Positions 8,289 to 16,455 of a stretch of 64,000 bases of DNA are shown piece after piece. Each line of letters opens with the position of its first letter. Position 1 is the stretch's first letter. Source of the stretch: Streptomyces sp. NBC_01217 (lineage in GTDB: Bacteria; Actinomycetota; Actinomycetes; Streptomycetales; Streptomycetaceae); the NCBI RefSeq assembly GCF_035994185.1, contig NZ_CP108538.1, forward strand, positions 620,001-684,000, written 5' to 3'. The position numbers were made by a program, and so were the translations under genes. Below the pieces are notes generated by a model. The model was not told the origin of the DNA. It did not search any database and worked only from the letters and a program-made list of their open reading frames with translations.

Positions 8289-8753
8289 TCACGTCCGCGC
8301 GACGCACACCTGGAGCAGGAGATCTCTGCCGGCGAACGGCGGTCCCCGCCGTGCCGGTCCGCGCACCGCCGTACGACGCGTCCCGAGCGCCCATACGGCC
8401 AGGACGACGAGGCCCAGCGCCATGAGCAGCGGCAGCAGCCGGTCACGGGCGTGGGTGGACACGCACGACTCGCCGTTCATCCCGGGCAGGGCGGCGGCCG
8501 CGCGAGGGGTGCCGTGATCGTCCGCCGAGGCCGCGCGGGTGGTGCCGTGATCGCCCACCATGGCCGTGTGACCGTTGCCCGACGTCATGGACGCCGTCAT
8601 GGACATGGACAGATCCGAGGTCACGGCCGTCGCACCGTGGCAGCCCTCGGCGGCGCTCGCCGGGGCTCCGTGCATGAGGAACAGCCCGAGCAGGACGGCG
8701 CACAGCACGAGCGACTGGGAAACTCCCGGTGCGCGCTCGGGGGTGCGGTCCAC
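8289..8753 (-). CDS. DUF6153-type small membrane protein
   Basis: This 154-residue protein has an N-terminal hydrophobic segment (LVLCAVLLGLFLMHG) and a second near residues 108-122 (LLPLLMALGLVVLAVWALG). Between them lies an extracytoplasmic loop rich in Met, His and Thr (SMSMTASMTSGNGHTAMVGD) with Cys residues at each end. This layout matches the actinobacterial DUF6153 family, which often neighbours DUF305 genes. Together with the downstream DUF305 lipoprotein it probably forms a two-gene envelope unit. Metal binding is inferred from composition. Confidence 0.7.
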   Translation of the reverse strand: MDRTPERAPGVSQSLVLCAVLLGLFLMHGAPASAAEGCHGATAVTSDLSMSMTASMTSGNGHTAMVGDHGTTRAASADDHGTPRAAAALPGMNGESCVSTHARDRLLPLLMALGLVVLAVWALGTRRTAVRGPARRGPPFAGRDLLLQVCVART

Positions 8754-8953
8754 GGCTGCCTCGAATTCTCGGTCGTAGGAGTCCTGCGGTACGAGGCCGA
8801 CGATACCCCCACAGGGTTTCCCCGTCCTGTCGGACCCCGCGCCGCCTCACCCCGCACCGGCCGGTCACCTTGATCGGCTACCGTGCCCCGGAAATCTGTG
8901 TCCGCGCCTACTACGGGACCCGCTCGTGCGGGGCGCCCGGCTGGGAGTGAGTG

Positions 8954-10225
8954 ATGAGCACGTCGGCGAAGTCGGCGGGAACGGGCGAGCTGAAGCGCGG
9001 TCTGGGTGTGTTCGACGCCGTGATGATCGGCCTGGGTTCGATGATCGGGGCGGGCATCTTCGTCGCACCCGGGCCCGCCGCCGCAGCCGCCGGGTCGGGT
9101 CTGCTGCTCGGCCTGGGGCTGGCCGCGGTGGTGGCGTACTGCAACGCGATGTCCTCCGCACGGCTGGCCGGCCGCTACCCGGCGTCCGGCGGCACCTATG
9201 TGTACGGCCGTGAACGCCTCGGCGACTTCTGGGGCTATCTCGCCGGATGGGGCTTCGTCGTCGGCAAGACCGCGTCCTGTGCGGCGATGTCGCTGACCGT
9301 GGGCTCCTACGTGTGGCCGGGACAGACGCACATGGTGGCCGTCGCGGCGGTGGTGGCGCTGACCGCGCTCAACTACACCGGGCTGCAGAAGTCCGCCTGG
9401 CTGACCAGGGTGATCGTCGCGTTCGTCCTGGCGGTCCTCGCGGCCGTGGTCACCGCCTGTCTCAGCGGCGGCACCGCCGATGCCGGGCGCCTGGCCATCG
9501 GCGCGGACGCCACCGTCAGCGGGGTGCTCCAGGCGGCCGGGCTGCTGTTCTTCGCGTTCGCCGGGTACGCCCGGATCGCCACCCTCGGCGAGGAGGTCCG
9601 CGACCCGCAGCGCACCATCCCGCGCGCGATCCCGCTCGCGCTGGGCATCACCCTGCTCGTCTACGCGGCCGTCGCGGTCACGGTGCTCGCCGTGCTGGGC
9701 CCCGAAGGTCTCGCCCATGCCGCGGCCCCGCTGGCCGAGGCCGCTCGCGCGGCGGGCGTGCCCGGTCTCGCGCCGGTGGTGCGCGCCGGTGCGGCCGTCG
9801 CCGCGCTCGGCTCCCTCCTCGCGCTGATCCTCGGTGTCTCACGCACCACCTTGGCCATGGCCCGCGACCGCCATCTGCCGCATGCCCTGGCCGCGGTGCA
9901 CCCTCGGTTCAAGGTCCCCCACCGTGCGGAACTCGCCGTGGGCGCCGTGGTCGCCGTCCTGGCGGCCACCACCGACATCCGTGGGGCGATCGGCTTCTCC
10001 TCCTTCGGCGTCCTCGCCTACTACGCCATCGCCAACGCCGCCGCCTGGACACTCACGCCCGGCGAAGGCCGTCCGCCCCGCATCGTGCCCGTCGTCGGCC
10101 TGACGGGCTGTCTGCTCCTCGCCTTCGCCCTGCCGTCGGCTTCCGTCATCTCCGGGAGCGCGGTGATCGCGGCCGGTGCGGTGGCATACGTCGTACGCAG
10201 GTTCCTCGGCCGAACACGGGGTTAG
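8954..10225 (+). CDS. APC-superfamily amino acid permease
   Basis: The product is 423 residues from ATG 8954; a GTG one codon earlier is possible, but the GGGAG site is better spaced for the ATG. It shows the classic first-helix glycine motif GLGSMIGAGIF, then ASGGTYVYGRERLG in the second helix region. About 11-12 hydrophobic segments follow, with GYARIATLGEE in the middle. It resembles bacterial amino-acid transporters of the APC family (YjeH/CAT-like), proton-coupled and in the cytoplasmic membrane. The substrate is not deducible. Its stop codon overlaps by four bases the stop of the convergent P-type ATPase gene. Confidence 0.82.
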   Translation: MSTSAKSAGTGELKRGLGVFDAVMIGLGSMIGAGIFVAPGPAAAAAGSGLLLGLGLAAVVAYCNAMSSARLAGRYPASGGTYVYGRERLGDFWGYLAGWGFVVGKTASCAAMSLTVGSYVWPGQTHMVAVAAVVALTALNYTGLQKSAWLTRVIVAFVLAVLAAVVTACLSGGTADAGRLAIGADATVSGVLQAAGLLFFAFAGYARIATLGEEVRDPQRTIPRAIPLALGITLLVYAAVAVTVLAVLGPEGLAHAAAPLAEAARAAGVPGLAPVVRAGAAVAALGSLLALILGVSRTTLAMARDRHLPHALAAVHPRFKVPHRAELAVGAVVAVLAATTDIRGAIGFSSFGVLAYYAIANAAAWTLTPGEGRPPRIVPVVGLTGCLLLAFALPSASVISGSAVIAAGAVAYVVRRFLGRTRG

Positions 10226-12210
10226 GGCCCTTCGTTCGGATCCTGTCGCGCCCGCGTCCAGGCGGCGTCGCGCAGCAGGCGCAGCCCGTTGAGGCCGACG
10301 ATGACGGTGGAGCCCTCGTGCCCGGCGACGCCCAGGGGCAGCGGAAGCGTGCCGGCCAGGTCCCAGATGACGAGGCCGGTGATGAAGAAGGCGGCGATCA
10401 CCAGGTTCTGCACCACGAGGCGGCGGCACCGGCGCGAGAGCGCCACGACGGTGGGTACGGTGGCGAGTTCGTCACGGACGACGACCGCGTCGGCGGTCTC
10501 CAGGGCGAGGTCGGAGCCGGCTCTGCCCATGGCGACTGCGGTGTGGGCGGCGGCCAGCGCCGGGGCATCGTTGACACCGTCCCCGACCACGAGGACCTTG
10601 CGCCCGGCGCTCTCCAACTCCCTGACCACGCGCACCTTGTCCTGCGGCAGCAGCCCGGCCCGTACGTCGCCGATGCCCACGTCGGCGCCGAGGCGTGCGG
10701 CGGCGCGCGGGTTGTCGCCGGTGACCAGCAACGGCGTACTGCCGGTGAGTACGGTGAGGCGGGCAACGGTGGCGTGGGCGTCGGTACGCAGTCGGTCGGC
10801 GACGCCCAGGGCGCCGACCGGGGTGCCGTCGAGGACGACGAGCACGGTGGTACGGCCGTCCTCCTCCAGCTGTGCGACGAGGGCGGCGGCCGCCCGGTCG
10901 AAGCGGCGGGCGTTCAGCAGACGGGCAGGGCTGCCGACGGCGACGGCGCGGCCGTCCACTGTGGCCGTGACGCCGGTACCGGGAGCGGAGGCGAAGTCCG
11001 CCACGGAGGGCAGGGCGAGACCGCGCGTCCGGGCCGCGTCGGTGACGGCGCGTGCGAGAGGGTGCTCGCTGGGGTGCTCGGCCGCCGCCGCGAAGGTGAG
11101 CAGGGCGTCCGCGGTCAAACCCGAGGCGGTCAACGGGCGGATGTCGGTGACGCTCGGGGTGCCTTCGGTCAGGGTGCCGGTCTTGTCGAGTGCTACGGCG
11201 TCGACCTGACCGAGGCGCTCCATCACGACGGCGGACTTGATCAGCACACCGTGCCGTCCGGCATTGGCGATCGCGGACAGCAACGGCGGCATGGTGGCCA
11301 GGACCACGGCGCACGGCGAGGCCACGATCATGAAGGTCATCGCGCGCAGCAGCGTCGGCTGCAATGCCGCGCCGAATGCCAGCGGGAGGGCGAACAGGGC
11401 GATGGTGGCCGCCACCATGCCGATGGAGTACCGCTGTTCGACCTTCTCGATGAACAACTGGGTGGGTGCCTTTGTCCCTGAGGCCTCCTCGACCATGGCA
11501 ACGATCCGGGCGATCACCGAATCCGACGGGTCGCGCTCCACCCGGACCCGTAGCGCCCCGGTGCCGTTCAGTGTCCCGGCGAAGACCTCGTCGTCCGGCT
11601 CCTTGGCCACCGGCAGCGGCTCGCCGGTGATGGTGGCCTGGTCCACCTCACTGGCTCCGTCGAGGACCCGGCCGTCGGCGCCGACGCGCTCGCCGGGACG
11701 TACCAGGATCACGTCCCCCACCCTCAACTGTCCGGTGGACACCGTCTCTTCGGTTCCGCCGTCGCCGAGGCGGGCCGCCGTGGCGGGTGCGAGGTCGAGC
11801 AGACCGCGTACCGAGTCAGCGGTCCGTGCGGTGGCGAACGCCTCCAGTGCGCCCGAGGTGGCGAAGATGACGATGAGCAGGGCGCCGTCCAGCACCTGCC
11901 CGATCGCCGCCGCGCCGAGCGCGGCGACCACCATCAGCAGGTCCACGTCCAGCGTCCTGCTCTTGAGGGCCTTCAGCCCCTCCCAGCCCGGTTCCCACCC
12001 GCCCGCGATGTACGTGAGCGCGTACAGCGGGCCCCACGCCCACCACGGGGCGCCGAGCAGTTGCAGGGGCAGCGCCGCCAGGAAGAGCACCAGGGCCGCC
12101 GCGGCCCAACGGGCCTCCGGCAGTGCCAGGATCCGCGTGCGCCGCCTCGCTGCGACCGTGTCCCGGACCGGGCCTGCGGGCGGAGCCGGGCGGGTGAGGG
12201 TGAACGACAT
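10222..12210 (-). CDS. P1B-4-type heavy-metal-exporting ATPase
   Basis: The 662-residue protein has TGEPLPVAKE (actuator), the phosphorylation motif DKTGTLTEG, and the hinge region GDGVNDAPALAAAHTAVAMG. Its metal-site helix carries SPC (VASPCAVVLA) rather than CPC. The last membrane helix region has HEGST (AGHEGSTVIVGLNGLRLLRDA). SPC plus HEGxT define the P1B-4 class, which exports Co, Ni, Fe or Zn. No N-terminal metal-binding domain is present, as is common in the class. The gene diverges from an NmtR-type Ni/Co sensor with an operator between them. The best guess is therefore Ni/Co efflux (NmtA/CtpJ-like). The start at 12210 was chosen over 12261 because the extra residues overlap the operator side. 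Confidence 0.85.
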   Translation of the reverse strand: MSFTLTRPAPPAGPVRDTVAARRRTRILALPEARWAAAALVLFLAALPLQLLGAPWWAWGPLYALTYIAGGWEPGWEGLKALKSRTLDVDLLMVVAALGAAAIGQVLDGALLIVIFATSGALEAFATARTADSVRGLLDLAPATAARLGDGGTEETVSTGQLRVGDVILVRPGERVGADGRVLDGASEVDQATITGEPLPVAKEPDDEVFAGTLNGTGALRVRVERDPSDSVIARIVAMVEEASGTKAPTQLFIEKVEQRYSIGMVAATIALFALPLAFGAALQPTLLRAMTFMIVASPCAVVLATMPPLLSAIANAGRHGVLIKSAVVMERLGQVDAVALDKTGTLTEGTPSVTDIRPLTASGLTADALLTFAAAAEHPSEHPLARAVTDAARTRGLALPSVADFASAPGTGVTATVDGRAVAVGSPARLLNARRFDRAAAALVAQLEEDGRTTVLVVLDGTPVGALGVADRLRTDAHATVARLTVLTGSTPLLVTGDNPRAAARLGADVGIGDVRAGLLPQDKVRVVRELESAGRKVLVVGDGVNDAPALAAAHTAVAMGRAGSDLALETADAVVVRDELATVPTVVALSRRCRRLVVQNLVIAAFFITGLVIWDLAGTLPLPLGVAGHEGSTVIVGLNGLRLLRDAAWTRARQDPNEGP

Positions 12211-12271
12211 GGGCGGTGATCCTTCGCACGAGAAGGCGGCGTGGTCCGACCCCCGCACCATACAGGATCAC

Positions 12272-12295
12272 ATGAACACTCATTCATGTGTTCAT
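12272..12295. promoter_or_regulatory. Palindromic ArsR/NmtR operator
   Basis: ATGAACAC (12272-12279) and GTGTTCAT (12288-12295) form a perfect inverted repeat around TCATTCAT. The site lies between the divergent metal ATPase and sensor genes, 18 bases before the sensor ATG. Arm sequence and spacing resemble known ArsR-family metal-sensor operators. It could control both genes at once. Confidence 0.75.
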
Positions 12296-12313
12296 CTCCG
12301 TAGGATGAGGGGC

Positions 12314-12718
12314 ATGGGCCACGGAGTTGACGCGAATACTGCTGCCACCGCGCGCGAGCGCCTCGACGCCGTGGGCGCCGCCGATGTGGCGACCACCCTC
12401 CAGGCCCTCGCGACCCCGTCCCGGCTGCGCATCCTCGCCCGCCTCCAGGAGGGTCCGTGCCCGGCGACGGAGCTGGCCGACGCGGTCGGCATGGAGCAGT
12501 CCGCCTGCTCCCATCAGCTACGGCTGCTGCGCAACCTCGGCCTGGTGACCGGCGAGCGCCGGGGCCGCTCGGTCATCTACGCGCTGTACGACAACCATGT
12601 CGCCGAACTCCTCGACCAGGCCCTCTTCCACGTCGAACACCTGCGCCTCGGCCTGCACGACACTCCCACGGAGGAAGCCGCGGGAGCGGGCGGCGCGGTG
12701 ACCGCCGCCGCTCGCTGA
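12314..12718 (+). CDS. nmtR: ArsR-family Ni/Co-sensing repressor, NmtR-like
   Basis: This 134-residue protein opens with MGHGV and contains TLQALATPSRLRILARL and the recognition helix MEQSACSHQLRLLRNLGLV, very close to mycobacterial NmtR as I remember it. The Ni/Co ligands known for NmtR (N-terminal Gly2 and His3, plus Asp, His, His, His in helix alpha-5) all have counterparts here: Gly2, His3, Asp93, His95, His106, His109. The nearby extra NmtR histidine is Arg111. It should repress the divergent P1B-4 ATPase until Ni or Co binds. The MGHGV N-terminus fixes the start at 12314; GAGGGG precedes it. Confidence 0.87.
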   Translation: MGHGVDANTAATARERLDAVGAADVATTLQALATPSRLRILARLQEGPCPATELADAVGMEQSACSHQLRLLRNLGLVTGERRGRSVIYALYDNHVAELLDQALFHVEHLRLGLHDTPTEEAAGAGGAVTAAAR

Positions 12719-12808
12719 AGCCGGACCCGCGCAACTTCCGGCCCGTTCGCCGGGTGAGCCCTGCGCCGACGGGGCGTCTGCGCCACCAAGTGCGGAACCA
12801 ATTCCCTG

Positions 12809-12838
12809 CGTCTACGCTCATATCGTCTACGCTCATAT
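12809..12838. repeat. 15-bp perfect tandem duplication
   Basis: CGTCTACGCTCATAT occurs twice in a row 50 bases before the GlpF-like start. It could be a double protein-binding site in the promoter or a simple duplication. CATAT at the end of each copy is -10-like. Confidence 0.65.
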
Positions 12839-12887
12839 GTGGATCTATGCCGCCAACGCTCGTGACTCGACAGGAAGCGAGATCTCC

Positions 12888-13733
12888 ATGGAGCGGCTCA
12901 AGATGTCGGGAATCGTCGGGGAGCTGTCGGCGGAGTTCCTCGGCACAATGGTTCTCATCCTCTTCGGCTGTGGTGTGGTGGCCCAGGTCGTGGCCGGTGG
13001 AGCACTCACCGACCCGCCGGGGGGTCTCGGGAATCACGACAGCATCGCCTGGGCATGGGGCCTCGGAGTCACTCTGGGTGTCTATGTGGCGGGCAGACTG
13101 AGCGGCGCTCACCTGAATCCGGCAGTGACTCTTTCGCTTGCCGCTTTCAAGGATTTCCCGTGGAAGAAAGTTGCCCCCTACTCGCTCGCTCAGCTCGCAG
13201 GAGCTTTCGTCGGGGCGCTGGTGGTGCGCTGGAATTACACCGAGGCTCTGGCGAAGGCGGATCCGGGTCACACGATCAAGACGCAAACCGTCTTCTCGAC
13301 CCTTCCCTCCAATGGGAACCCCGCGCTTCCGGTCACCGAATGGGGAGCATTGCGGGACCAGGTCATCGGCACCGCCATTCTCGTGCTGCTGATCTTCGCG
13401 GTCACGGATCTCCTCAATACGCCACCGGGCGCCAATCTCGGCCCGTTCATCGTGGGCCTCGTCGTGGTGGCCATCGGTATGGCATGGGGCACCAATGCCG
13501 GATACGCCATCAATCCGGCGCGTGACTTCGGGCCCCGGCTCGCGAGTTTCCTCACCGGCTACGGAGGGGCGTGGCGGGACCAGTACGGGAATTTCTACTT
13601 CTGGGTGCCGATCGTGGGCCCGCTCGTGGGCGGCCTGGTCGGTGCGTTCCTCTACAAGGCCCTCATCGGGCGTTTCCTGCCCACCGCGGAACCGGAGCCG
13701 GAGGGCAGCATCCCCATGCCCGCAGAGAAGTGA
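12888..13733 (+). CDS. MIP-family channel, glycerol-facilitator-like
   Basis: The 281-residue membrane protein has the two pore motifs of aquaporins: NPAVT at 77-81 and NPARD at 209-213. The Asp after the second NPA and the overall length favour an aquaglyceroporin (GlpF) over a water channel. Six membrane helices are visible. The C-terminal 15 residues are acidic and Pro-rich. AGGAAG lies about 12 bases before the ATG at 12888. No glycerol kinase gene is adjacent, so the physiological solute (glycerol, arsenite, others) is open. A terminator separates it from the hydrogenase operon on the other strand. Confidence 0.85.
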   Translation: MERLKMSGIVGELSAEFLGTMVLILFGCGVVAQVVAGGALTDPPGGLGNHDSIAWAWGLGVTLGVYVAGRLSGAHLNPAVTLSLAAFKDFPWKKVAPYSLAQLAGAFVGALVVRWNYTEALAKADPGHTIKTQTVFSTLPSNGNPALPVTEWGALRDQVIGTAILVLLIFAVTDLLNTPPGANLGPFIVGLVVVAIGMAWGTNAGYAINPARDFGPRLASFLTGYGGAWRDQYGNFYFWVPIVGPLVGGLVGAFLYKALIGRFLPTAEPEPEGSIPMPAEK

Positions 13734-13797
13734 CGCCGGGTTCCTTCAACGAGCAGCGGCGCTGCGAGGATTGCGCGGATCGGAAGCGGGCGGCCGA

Positions 13798-13825
13798 GCG
13801 CACCCTCGACCGGGTGAGGGTGCGC
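13798..13825. terminator. Intrinsic terminator between convergent genes
   Basis: GCGCACCCTC (13798-13807) pairs perfectly with GAGGGTGCGC (13816-13825) around an 8-base loop. It is placed between the end of the GlpF-like gene and the end of hypE, so it can serve both. Confidence 0.7.
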
Positions 13826-13877
13826 TGACGTCGAGTTCGGCACAGTACTGCCAGGACGGTGCGTCGGTACGGGGCCG

Positions 13878-14990
13878 TCAGCAGATCCGGGGCAGCTGCT
13901 CCCCGACGGGCAGGTCGACCACCCGTGTACCGCCGAGACCGGTGCGGGCCACGACCATGCCCGGGTGGGCCTCCACCGCCTCGCCGATCACCGCCGCGTC
14001 GCGGCCCAGGGGGTGGGCGCGCATCGCGTCCAGGACCGCGTCGGCGTGCTCCCGCGGTACGAATGCCACCAGCTTCCCCTCGTTGGCGACGTACATCGGG
14101 TCGAGGCCCAGGATGGCGCAGGCGTTGGCCACCGGCGGGGGGACGGGGACGTGCCGTTCCTGGATCACCACGCCGGTACCCGACGCCGCCGCGATCTCGT
14201 TGAGGGATGCGGCGAGCCCGCCACGGGTGGGGTCGCGCAGTACGTGCAGATCCGGTGTGACCGCGAGCATGGCCGCCACGAGGCCTCCCAGGGCCGCGCA
14301 GTCGCTCTCGATCTCGACCCCGAACTCCAGGCCCTCGCGCACGCTCATGATCGCCACGCCGTGGACCCCGATCGCCCCGCTGACGATCACCACGTCACCC
14401 GGCACGACCCGTTGGGGACGCAGGTCGACGCCGGCCGGGATGAGACCGATGCCTGCGGTGTTGATGAAGATGCCGTCTCCGTGACCGGCCTCGACCACCT
14501 TGGTGTCCCCCGTCGCCACCTCGACGCCCGCGTTACGCGCGGCAGCGCCGAAGGCCTCGGCCACACGTGCGACGACGGACAGCTCGACGCCCTCCTCCAG
14601 GATGAATCCGCACGACAGATAGGCGGCCCGGGCACCGCTCATGGCCAGGTCGTTGACGGTCCCATTGACCGCGAGGTCGCCGATGCTGCCACCGGGGAAG
14701 AACAGCGGCCGCACCACGAAGGAGTCGGTGGAGAAGGCCAGTCGGGCGCCACCCAGCGACACGGACGCGAAGTCGCCCAGCTGCGCGAGCGCCTCGCCCC
14801 CGAAGGCCGGGGCGAAGATGTGCTGGACCAGTTCGGCGGAGAGCGCGCCACCACCGCCGTGACCCATCACGATCCGCGGGTGGTCACGCAGCGGGGCCGG
14901 GCAGGTCCACGCCGTGGGGTCGAGTGGCGGGACGGCGGACGCCGAGGTGGTTCCGGCGCCGTACATGGGGGTGTCGACGGTCTCAGCCAA
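13878..14990 (-). CDS. hypE: Hydrogenase maturation protein HypE
   Basis: The 370-residue protein has the AIR-synthase-like motif [18 protein letters not shown] and [18 protein letters not shown] in the N-terminal domain, VASGD-type segment [10 protein letters not shown], and ends in PRIC. The C-terminal Cys is carbamoylated by HypF and dehydrated to thiocyanate, which is the source of the two cyanide ligands on the active-site iron. About 35 extra N-terminal residues precede the core. Its start overlaps the end of hypD by 8 bases, so translation is probably coupled. It is the last gene of the hydrogenase operon. Confidence 0.95.
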   Translation of the reverse strand: MAETVDTPMYGAGTTSASAVPPLDPTAWTCPAPLRDHPRIVMGHGGGGALSAELVQHIFAPAFGGEALAQLGDFASVSLGGARLAFSTDSFVVRPLFFPGGSIGDLAVNGTVNDLAMSGARAAYLSCGFILEEGVELSVVARVAEAFGAAARNAGVEVATGDTKVVEAGHGDGIFINTAGIGLIPAGVDLRPQRVVPGDVVIVSGAIGVHGVAIMSVREGLEFGVEIESDCAALGGLVAAMLAVTPDLHVLRDPTRGGLAASLNEIAAASGTGVVIQERHVPVPPPVANACAILGLDPMYVANEGKLVAFVPREHADAVLDAMRAHPLGRDAAVIGEAVEAHPGMVVARTGLGGTRVVDLPVGEQLPRIC

Positions 14991-16110
14991 CGGGGCTCGC
15001 CTCCAGAGCTGCGCTCTTGTCGATGTCCAGCCGCCGGTAGAGGTAGTAGGCGGCGCAGGCGCCCTCGCTGGAGACCATGGTGGCTCCGAGTGGCGTCCGT
15101 GGGGTGCAGGTGGTGCCGAACGCCTCGCACTGGTGGGGCTTCAGCAGGCCCTGCAGAACCTCTCCGCTGCGGCACTGCGCGGGTTCACAGGTGTCGATGC
15201 CGGTCACGCAGAAGCGGTGTTCGGCGTCGTAGTCCCGGTAGCGCGCGGAGAGCCGCCAGCCGCTGGCGGGGATCACGCCGATGCCTCGCCAGGCCCGGTC
15301 GGTCACCTCGAAGACGTCCTCCAGCATGGCCAGGGCGGCGGGGTTGCCCTCGGGGCGCACGGCGCGCGGGTAGGCGTTGTCCACCCTGTGTTCACCGCGT
15401 TCCAGCTGGGCCACGGTCCGGCGTACCCCTTCCAGGATGTCCAGCGGTTCAAATCCTGTCACCACGATCGGGACGCCGAACCGTTCGGCCAGCGCGGGAT
15501 ACTCGCCCACGCCCATCACGCTGCACACATGCCCTGCGGCGAGGAATGCCTGCACCCGGCAGTCCGGTGACCGCATGATCGCCTCGATCGCCGGTGGCAC
15601 CCGGACATGCGACACCAGCAGGCTGAAGTTGCGGATGCCGAGCCTGCGTGCCTGATGGACCGTCATCGCGTTGGGCGGTGCGGTGGTTTCGAAGCCGATT
15701 CCGAAGAACACGACTTCTCTGTCCGGGTTCTGCCGGGCGATCTTCAGCGCGTCGAGCGGGGAGTAGACGACCCGTACGTCGCCGCCCTCGCTGCGGACCC
15801 GGAACAGATCCCTGCCGGTGCCGGGGACGCGGAGCATGTCGCCGAAGGAGCAGAAGATCACATCGGGGCGTGATGCGATCGCCAGCGCCTTGTCGATGAC
15901 TTCCAGCGGGGTGACGCACACAGGGCAGCCCGGACCGTGGATCAGTTCCACCTGTTCCGGCAGCAGTTGATCGATGCCGTGCCGGATGATGGTGTGGGTC
16001 TGCCCGCCGCAGACCTCCATCAGCGCCCACGGTCTGGTCACGGTGGAGCTGATCTCGTCGAGCAGCCGGCGGGCCAGTTCGGGGTCCTGGAATTCGTCGA
16101 TGTACTTCAC
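14983..16110 (-). CDS. hypD: Hydrogenase maturation protein HypD
   Basis: From GTG 16110 the 375-residue product begins [20 protein letters not shown], matching other HypD proteins; the longer frame to 16425 is only the shadow of hypC. Conserved motifs include [16 protein letters not shown], the [11 protein letters not shown] dithiol and a C-terminal set of cysteines ([14 protein letters not shown] and CEAFGTTC) that hold a 4Fe-4S cluster. HypD with HypC is the scaffold on which Fe(CN)2CO is assembled. Start and stop overlap hypC (4 bases) and hypE (8 bases). Confidence 0.95.
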   Translation of the reverse strand: MKYIDEFQDPELARRLLDEISSTVTRPWALMEVCGGQTHTIIRHGIDQLLPEQVELIHGPGCPVCVTPLEVIDKALAIASRPDVIFCSFGDMLRVPGTGRDLFRVRSEGGDVRVVYSPLDALKIARQNPDREVVFFGIGFETTAPPNAMTVHQARRLGIRNFSLLVSHVRVPPAIEAIMRSPDCRVQAFLAAGHVCSVMGVGEYPALAERFGVPIVVTGFEPLDILEGVRRTVAQLERGEHRVDNAYPRAVRPEGNPAALAMLEDVFEVTDRAWRGIGVIPASGWRLSARYRDYDAEHRFCVTGIDTCEPAQCRSGEVLQGLLKPHQCEAFGTTCTPRTPLGATMVSSEGACAAYYLYRRLDIDKSAALEASPVG

Positions 16111-16427
16111 GGCCGCGCCTCCTGCGATGTCTCGTCGGCGCCGGGCAGCGGCAGCCCGCCCGCCTCCGCCGCCATCTCCCACGGATCCCCGAACTCCTCC
16201 TGGAGCATGCCGAGTTGGGCGAACAGTTCCAGCGTCTGCCTGGCCGACTCCTCGTCCAGTTTCTGCAGGGCGAACCCGACATGGACGATGGCGTACTCGC
16301 CGACCTGGAGGTCCGGCAGATACTCCAGGCATGCTTCCTTGACCACTCCGCCGAAATCGACGGTGGCCATGCGGGTGCCGTCCCGTTCCTCGATTTCCAG
16401 TACTCTGCCGGGCACCGCCAGGCACAT
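16107..16427 (-). CDS. hypC: Hydrogenase maturation chaperone HypC
   Basis: The product is 106 residues from ATG 16427 and begins [18 protein letters not shown], the HypC/HupF signature in which Cys2 contacts the iron carried by HypD and then the large subunit. The final 20 or so residues ([19 protein letters not shown]) extend beyond the usual core of about 80-90 residues. Spacing is 28 bases after hypF and a 4-base overlap with hypD. Confidence 0.95.
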   Translation of the reverse strand: MCLAVPGRVLEIEERDGTRMATVDFGGVVKEACLEYLPDLQVGEYAIVHVGFALQKLDEESARQTLELFAQLGMLQEEFGDPWEMAAEAGGLPLPGADETSQEARP

Positions 16428-16455
16428 GGTTTCTCCTTGCTGTGGTTGATCGCCG

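Noticed and set aside
9247..11481. A 744-codon plus-strand frame across the APC permease and metal ATPase
   Set aside because: It runs out of frame through the permease and antisense through the ATPase; composition is Arg/Gly-rich.
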